A stretch of 64,000 nucleotides of DNA from Phosphoribacter sp037045045 (GTDB lineage: Bacteria; Actinomycetota; Actinomycetes; Actinomycetales; Dermatophilaceae): the NCBI GenBank assembly GCA_037045045.1, contig JBAOHL010000003.1, positions 372,001 to 436,000 of the forward strand. Direction: 5' to 3'. The translations under genes and the position numbers were made by a program. This document shows, piece after piece, positions 59,944 through 64,000 of this stretch. Under the pieces are notes generated by a model that had not been told where the DNA came from, made no database searches, and saw only the letters and a list, made by a program, of their open reading frames with translations. Each line of letters begins with the position of its first letter. Positions within the stretch are counted from its first letter, which is position 1.

Positions 59944-62184
59944 GTGGCCACGACACCCGCCTCCGGCGCAGCTCACGACGGCTCCACACCGCAGGCTCGC
60001 CGGTCGACATCGGCGGCCCCGACGTCCCCCGCGGCCAAGGCCGCACCGGCCCGTAGGGCGGCCGCCGCACGGCCCAAGGCACCGACCGAGCCCGGGCCTG
60101 CGGCCCCTCCGACGGCGCCCGCGGCGAGCACCCCCGACCCGCCGGTCGAGCTCTCGGCGACCACCCGGCGCAACCCCCTGCGTGGCGGCGTCCGTCCGAT
60201 CGGGCGGATTCCCGTCGTCAACGTCCGCCCTCTGGTGGACAACGGCGACCGACCGTCCAAGTCGGTCGTCGGCGAGGAGTTCATCGTCGCCGCCCAGGTG
60301 TTCCGCGAGGGCCACGACGCGGTCAACGCGACCACCGTCCTCGTCGACCCGGACGGCGCAGAGCACCGCTACCCCATGAGCTGCGACGACCCCGGGCTCT
60401 CCTGGTGGTCGACGACGGTCAGCGCCGACCGCGAAGGATGGTGGACTTACCGCGTCGAGGGGTGGTCGGACCCGTGGGCTACCTGGGTCCACGACGCGAC
60501 GATCAAGGTGGAGGCCGGCGTCGACGAATCGCTCATGCTCGAGGAAGGGGCCCGAGTCATCGAGCAGGGCCTCGGCGGGCTGCCTGCCGAGGCGACCTCG
60601 GCGCACGACGTGCTGAGCCGGGCCGTCACGGCGTTGCGCGACGAGAGCCAGACCCCGTTGACCCGGCTGGCTGGCGGGCTGGCCCCGGACGTCCAGGCGA
60701 CGTTCGCGGCATACCCGCTGCGCCGCACAGTCAGCCCCAGCGCCGCGGTGCCGCTGCTCGTCGAGCGCGAGCTGGCGTTGTTCGGCGCGTGGTATGAGAT
60801 CTTCCCTCGTTCGGAGGGAGCGGTCCAAGACCCGAAGACCGGCGTCTGGCGTTCGGGCACCTTCCGCACGGCGATGAAGCGCCTGCCCGCGATTGCTGAC
60901 ATGGGGTTCGACGTCGTCTACCTCACGCCGATCCACCCGATCGGCACGACCGCGCGCAAGGGCCGCAACAACACCCTCAACGCCCTGCCCGGCGACCCTG
61001 GCAGTCCTTACGCCATCGGATCCCCGGACGGCGGCCACGACGCCCTGCACCCGGATCTCGGCACGTTCGAGGACTTCGAGGCCTTCGTGGCCGAAGCCGA
61101 ACGTCTCGGGCTCGAGGTGGCGTTGGACGTCGCGCTGCAGTGCTCGCCGGACCACCCATACGTCACCACTCACCCGGAGTGGTTCACCACCCGAGCCGAC
61201 GGCACGATCGCGTATGCCGAGAACCCCCCGAAGAAGTACCAGGACATCTACCCGCTGAACTTCGACAACGACCCGGAGGGCGCCTACGCGGAGATGCGTC
61301 GGGTCATCCAGGTATGGATCGACCACGGCGTGAAGATCTTCCGGGTCGACAACCCGCACACGAAGCCGGTGGAGTTCTGGCAGTGGATCATCGCCGACGT
61401 GGCGCTGGAGCACCCCGAGGTCATCTGGCTATCCGAGGCCTTTACCAAACCGGCGATGATGCACTCCCTGGCCAAGGCCGGGTTCCAGCAGTCCTATACG
61501 TACTACGCATGGCGCAATACCGCCGGAGAGCTGCGGGAGTACTGCTCGGAGCTCGCCGGCGAGTCCGCGGCTTACATGCGGCCATCGTTCTGGCCGACGA
61601 CCCACGACATCCTTACCCCATACATGCAGTACGGGGGCCCGACGGCCTGGAAGCTGCGCGCGGCGCTGGCCGCGACGCTCGTGCCGACGTACGGGATCTA
61701 CGCTGGCTACGAGCTCATGGAACATGTCGCCCGGCCCGGCGTCGAGGAGCAGATCGACAACGAGAAGTACGAGTACAAGGACCGCCGCTGGGCCGACTAC
61801 GAGAAGGGCGGCCCCAAGGCCGGCACGTCGCTCGGGCCCTACCTCGCCATGCTCAACCGGATCCGCCGCTCCCATCCGGCACTGCGGTGGTTGCGCAACC
61901 TGCACTTCCACGAGGCCGACGACGAGAACATCCTCGTGTTCTCCAAGACCCGGATCGTGCAAGGGCAGCGGGACACCGTCATCGTCGTGACCAACGTCGA
62001 CCCGCACCACACCCGCGAGTCGATGATCCGGCTGCACATGCCGGCGCTCGGTCTGGACTGGGCGGCGACCATGCCGGTCCACGATCTCGTGACGGACCAG
62101 TGGTGGGATTGGCGAGAGCGCAACTTCGTGCGCATCGGTCCCGACACCGAGCCCGTACACATCCTCGAGGTCCGGACGTACTGA
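59944..62184 (+). CDS. glgE: Maltosyltransferase GlgE (alpha-1,4-glucan:maltose-1-phosphate)
   Basis: The 746-residue GH13 subfamily 3 enzyme extends alpha-glucan by maltose units from maltose 1-phosphate. Residues 1-78 are an Ala/Pro-rich extension, probably disordered. Then come the N- and S-domains and the barrel with LTPIHPIG near 328, the nucleophile Asp469 in RVDNPHTKP and Glu498 in LSEAFTKP, both typical of GlgE. It starts a unit glgE-treS-maltokinase with overlapping ends, so it is made with the enzymes that form its donor. Confidence 0.95.
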   Translation: MATTPASGAAHDGSTPQARRSTSAAPTSPAAKAAPARRAAAARPKAPTEPGPAAPPTAPAASTPDPPVELSATTRRNPLRGGVRPIGRIPVVNVRPLVDNGDRPSKSVVGEEFIVAAQVFREGHDAVNATTVLVDPDGAEHRYPMSCDDPGLSWWSTTVSADREGWWTYRVEGWSDPWATWVHDATIKVEAGVDESLMLEEGARVIEQGLGGLPAEATSAHDVLSRAVTALRDESQTPLTRLAGGLAPDVQATFAAYPLRRTVSPSAAVPLLVERELALFGAWYEIFPRSEGAVQDPKTGVWRSGTFRTAMKRLPAIADMGFDVVYLTPIHPIGTTARKGRNNTLNALPGDPGSPYAIGSPDGGHDALHPDLGTFEDFEAFVAEAERLGLEVALDVALQCSPDHPYVTTHPEWFTTRADGTIAYAENPPKKYQDIYPLNFDNDPEGAYAEMRRVIQVWIDHGVKIFRVDNPHTKPVEFWQWIIADVALEHPEVIWLSEAFTKPAMMHSLAKAGFQQSYTYYAWRNTAGELREYCSELAGESAAYMRPSFWPTTHDILTPYMQYGGPTAWKLRAALAATLVPTYGIYAGYELMEHVARPGVEEQIDNEKYEYKDRRWADYEKGGPKAGTSLGPYLAMLNRIRRSHPALRWLRNLHFHEADDENILVFSKTRIVQGQRDTVIVVTNVDPHHTRESMIRLHMPALGLDWAATMPVHDLVTDQWWDWRERNFVRIGPDTEPVHILEVRTY

Positions 62185-63884
62185 TGCCGGGCCTCAACCT
62201 GGCCCAGCCCGGTCTGCGTCGCGACCCGACGTGGTACAAGACCGCGGTGTTCTACGAGGTCCTCGTCCGAGCCTTCGGCGATTCCAAGGGCACCGGATCG
62301 GGCGACTTCACCGGGCTCATCAGTCGGCTGGACTACCTGCAGTGGCTCGGCATCGACTGCCTGTGGCTGCCGCCGTTCTACGCCTCGCCGTTGCGCGACG
62401 GTGGGTACGACATCGCGGACTACACCGCCGTCCTGCCCGAGTTCGGCACCTTGCCGGAGTTCAAGGAGTTGGTCTCCCAGGCCCACGCCCGCGGCATCCG
62501 GATCGTCACCGACCTCGCGGTCAACCACACGAGCGACCAGCACCCGTGGTTCCAGGCGAGCCGCTCGGACCCGGACGGCCCCTACGGGGACTACTACGTG
62601 TGGTCGGACACCGACGAGAAGTACTCCGACGCGCGGGTCGTCTTCGTCGACACCGAGGTATCGAACTGGACCTTCGACCCGGTGCGCCGGCAGTTCTTCT
62701 GGCACCGGTTCTTTTCCCACCAGCCGGACCTCAACTACGACAACCCGAAGGTCCAGCAGGAGATCTTCGACGTCGCCCGGTTCTGGCTCAACCTCGGAAT
62801 CGACGGCTTCCGCCTCGACGCCGTACCGTACCTGTTCGAAGAGGACGGCCACAGTGGCGAGAACCACCCGAAGACCCACGAGTTTGTCGCGCGGTTGCGC
62901 GCGACGATCGACGAGGAGTACCCCGGGCGGGTCCTCATCGCCGAGGCCAACCAATTGCCCACCGACGTCGTCGACTACTTCGGCACGCCGGAGGCGCCCG
63001 AGTGCCAGATGTGCTTCCACTTCCCGGTCATGCCGCGGTTGTATTACGCGCTACGGGAAGAGAAGGCCGGCCCCATCGTCGACGTCCTAGCCGACACCCC
63101 ACCGATCCCGGCGGACGCCCAGTGGGGCACGTTCCTGCGTAACCACGACGAGCTCACCCTCGAGATGGTCACCCCCGAGGAGCGGGCCGCGATGTACGGC
63201 TGGTACGCGCCGGACCCGCGGATGCGTGCGAACATCGGCATCCGCCGTCGCCTGGCCCCCCTACTGGACAACAGCCGCCCGGAGATCGAGCTCATCCACG
63301 CGTTGTTGTTCAGCCTGCCCGGTTCGCCGTGCCTCTATTACGGCGACGAGATCGGCATGGGCGACAACATCTGGCTCAACGACCGCGACGCCGTACGCAC
63401 CCCGATGCAGTGGTCGCCGGACCGCAACGCCGGCTTCTCCGGAGCCGATCCCGGCAAGCTCTACCTGCCGGTGATCTCCTCACTGGTGTACCACTACAAC
63501 AACGTCAACGTCGAAGCCCAGATGGCCCACGGCTCCTCGTTGCTGCACTGGGTGCGCGGCATGCTCCAGGTCCGCTCGCGCAACCCGGTGTTCGGCGTCG
63601 GCGACTTCCGGGTCTGCGAGTCGGACAACCCTGCGGTGTTGGGCTACGTGCGCTCCTCGGCGAATGTCGACACGGGGGCGCGGATCGCCCTCTGCGTGGC
63701 GAACATGTCCTCGCGCCCCCAAGGGGTCACGCTCGTGCTGCCCGAGGACTGTCGCGGCCGGTACGTTCGCGACCTGTTCCGCGGCTCGGGCTTCCCCCGC
63801 GTTGGCGACGACGGCACCATCGCCCTCACCCTCGGCTCACGCGACTTCTTCTGGCTGCGCCTGTCCAAGGAGTTGCCCGAGTGA
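62184..63884 (+). CDS. treS: Trehalose synthase/maltose isomerase
   Basis: The 566-residue GH13 subfamily 16 enzyme interconverts trehalose and maltose. The catalytic residues are the nucleophile Asp212 in GFRLDAVPYLFEE, Glu254 in LIAEANQ and Asp322 in RNHDEL. The start MPGLNLAQPGLRRDPTWYKTAVFYEVLVRAF is typical (first 30 residues). ATG at 62184 overlaps the glgE stop by one base, and the maltokinase gene overlaps its end by four. In other actinobacteria TreS forms a complex with maltokinase. Confidence 0.95.
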   Translation: MPGLNLAQPGLRRDPTWYKTAVFYEVLVRAFGDSKGTGSGDFTGLISRLDYLQWLGIDCLWLPPFYASPLRDGGYDIADYTAVLPEFGTLPEFKELVSQAHARGIRIVTDLAVNHTSDQHPWFQASRSDPDGPYGDYYVWSDTDEKYSDARVVFVDTEVSNWTFDPVRRQFFWHRFFSHQPDLNYDNPKVQQEIFDVARFWLNLGIDGFRLDAVPYLFEEDGHSGENHPKTHEFVARLRATIDEEYPGRVLIAEANQLPTDVVDYFGTPEAPECQMCFHFPVMPRLYYALREEKAGPIVDVLADTPPIPADAQWGTFLRNHDELTLEMVTPEERAAMYGWYAPDPRMRANIGIRRRLAPLLDNSRPEIELIHALLFSLPGSPCLYYGDEIGMGDNIWLNDRDAVRTPMQWSPDRNAGFSGADPGKLYLPVISSLVYHYNNVNVEAQMAHGSSLLHWVRGMLQVRSRNPVFGVGDFRVCESDNPAVLGYVRSSANVDTGARIALCVANMSSRPQGVTLVLPEDCRGRYVRDLFRGSGFPRVGDDGTIALTLGSRDFFWLRLSKELPE

Positions 63885-64000
63885 GCTCCCCCGCCGCCGC
63901 TGCGCCCCAGCTGCTGCGGCTGCTCGCGCAGTGGTTACCGGCCCAACGCTGGTATGCCGCCGGCCCGCGCCCGCCGGCCCTGGTCCCGGCCGCGAAGCCA
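63881..64000 (+). CDS. mak: Maltokinase, N-terminal part only
   Basis: GTG at 63881 overlaps the treS stop (GTGA) and is open to the right edge, 40 codons. The segment LLRLLAQWLPAQRWYAAG matches the N-terminal cap of Pep2/Mak maltokinases, which typically read LxxWLPxQRWFAGK. Maltokinase phosphorylates maltose made by TreS to give maltose 1-phosphate for GlgE. Position and N-terminal match agree, but the kinase domain lies outside the window. Confidence 0.85.
   Translation, partial: MSSPAAAAPQLLRLLAQWLPAQRWYAAGPRPPALVPAAKP

Larger units (their letters stand above)
1045..63958. repeat. Dispersed heptamer GTATGCC/GGCATAC, 55 copies by eye
   Basis: The heptamer is found on both strands throughout, for example at 1045, 2840, 3565, 5787, 10698, 16156, 19417, 25787, 32892, 37515, 37541, 43170, 47986, 51497, 55810 and 63952, often extended to GCGGCATACC or GGTATGCCGC. 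Copies lie both in genes, where they force the rare codons TAT (Tyr) or GCA (Ala), and between genes (16156, 17240, 37515, 37541, 47986, 53406). Confidence 0.8.

Noticed and set aside
61140..62183. Upstream extension of the treS frame into glgE
   Set aside because: Out of frame with glgE, which is conserved to its stop; treS homology starts at ATG 62184.

Overview
The window is high-G+C DNA from an actinobacterium. Gene content and order point to Micrococcales, most likely the Intrasporangiaceae (Janibacter, Tetrasphaera or Phycicoccus relatives); the family placement is inference from gene content, not a database result. Evidence for an actinobacterium includes a glgX/glgP/glgE/treS/maltokinase set, a WS/DGAT acyltransferase, a long-form SerA, the ligA-gatCAB block near mnmA, and many genes with a TANNNT box 6-8 bases before an ATG or GTG start and no Shine-Dalgarno (SD) sequence, the pattern of leaderless mRNAs. 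I recognise no tRNA, rRNA, prophage, insertion sequence or CRISPR array.

Region 1-1.7 kb: the 5' end of a secreted SGNH hydrolase (minus, cut by the window edge), a conserved actinobacterial protein, and a 0.5-kb gene-free stretch holding a 271-bp tandem duplication built from four copies of a ~60-base element. Region 1.7-25 kb, mostly minus strand, is dominated by branched-chain amino-acid synthesis: cimA, ilvE, leuB, serA, ilvC-ilvN-ilvB and ilvD. Interspersed are an M23 peptidase, a DedA-like protein, a storage-lipid pair (acyl-CoA ligase and WS/DGAT), a TetR/DUF4386 divergent pair with two matched operators, a MarR regulator and an ABC exporter. cimA and ilvB each follow a short leader peptide and an intrinsic terminator, so both look attenuated: the cimA leader ends Val-Ile-Ile-Thr and the ilvB leader carries Val-Leu-Val-Leu. 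ilvD carries an apparent one-base frameshift.

Region 25-34 kb: a SixA-like phosphatase, a 2-hydroxyacid dehydrogenase, a DUF937 protein, an EamA transporter, and then a five-gene operon joined by four GTGA overlaps (two tandem PIG-V-like GT-C glycosyltransferases, a GT2 polyprenyl-phosphate sugar synthase, a ChbG/YdjC deacetylase and a methyltransferase). This resembles the Gram-negative systems that build, deacetylate and transfer a lipid-linked amino sugar, and is the best candidate here for an undescribed pathway. tesB follows.

Region 34-47 kb is translation and DNA maintenance: gatB-gatA-gatC-ligA, a MarR/FMN-reductase divergent pair, an L,D-transpeptidase lipoprotein, a MetE-like protein, mnmA, a cysteine desulfurase and a HAD-IB phosphatase. 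Region 47-55 kb: a GNAT acetyltransferase, etfB-etfA, the conserved triad of circularly permuted ATP-grasp, alpha-E and transglutaminase-like proteins, then YbjN, enoyl-CoA hydratase and a NIF3/YqfO-like protein. Region 55-64 kb is glycogen/trehalose metabolism: glgX, glgP, glgE, treS and the start of a maltokinase gene that runs off the right edge. Together TreS, maltokinase and GlgE turn trehalose into alpha-1,4-glucan, while GlgX and GlgP take it apart.

Across the whole window the heptamer GTATGCC (or GGCATAC) recurs, 55 times by eye, far above chance for such G+C-rich DNA.
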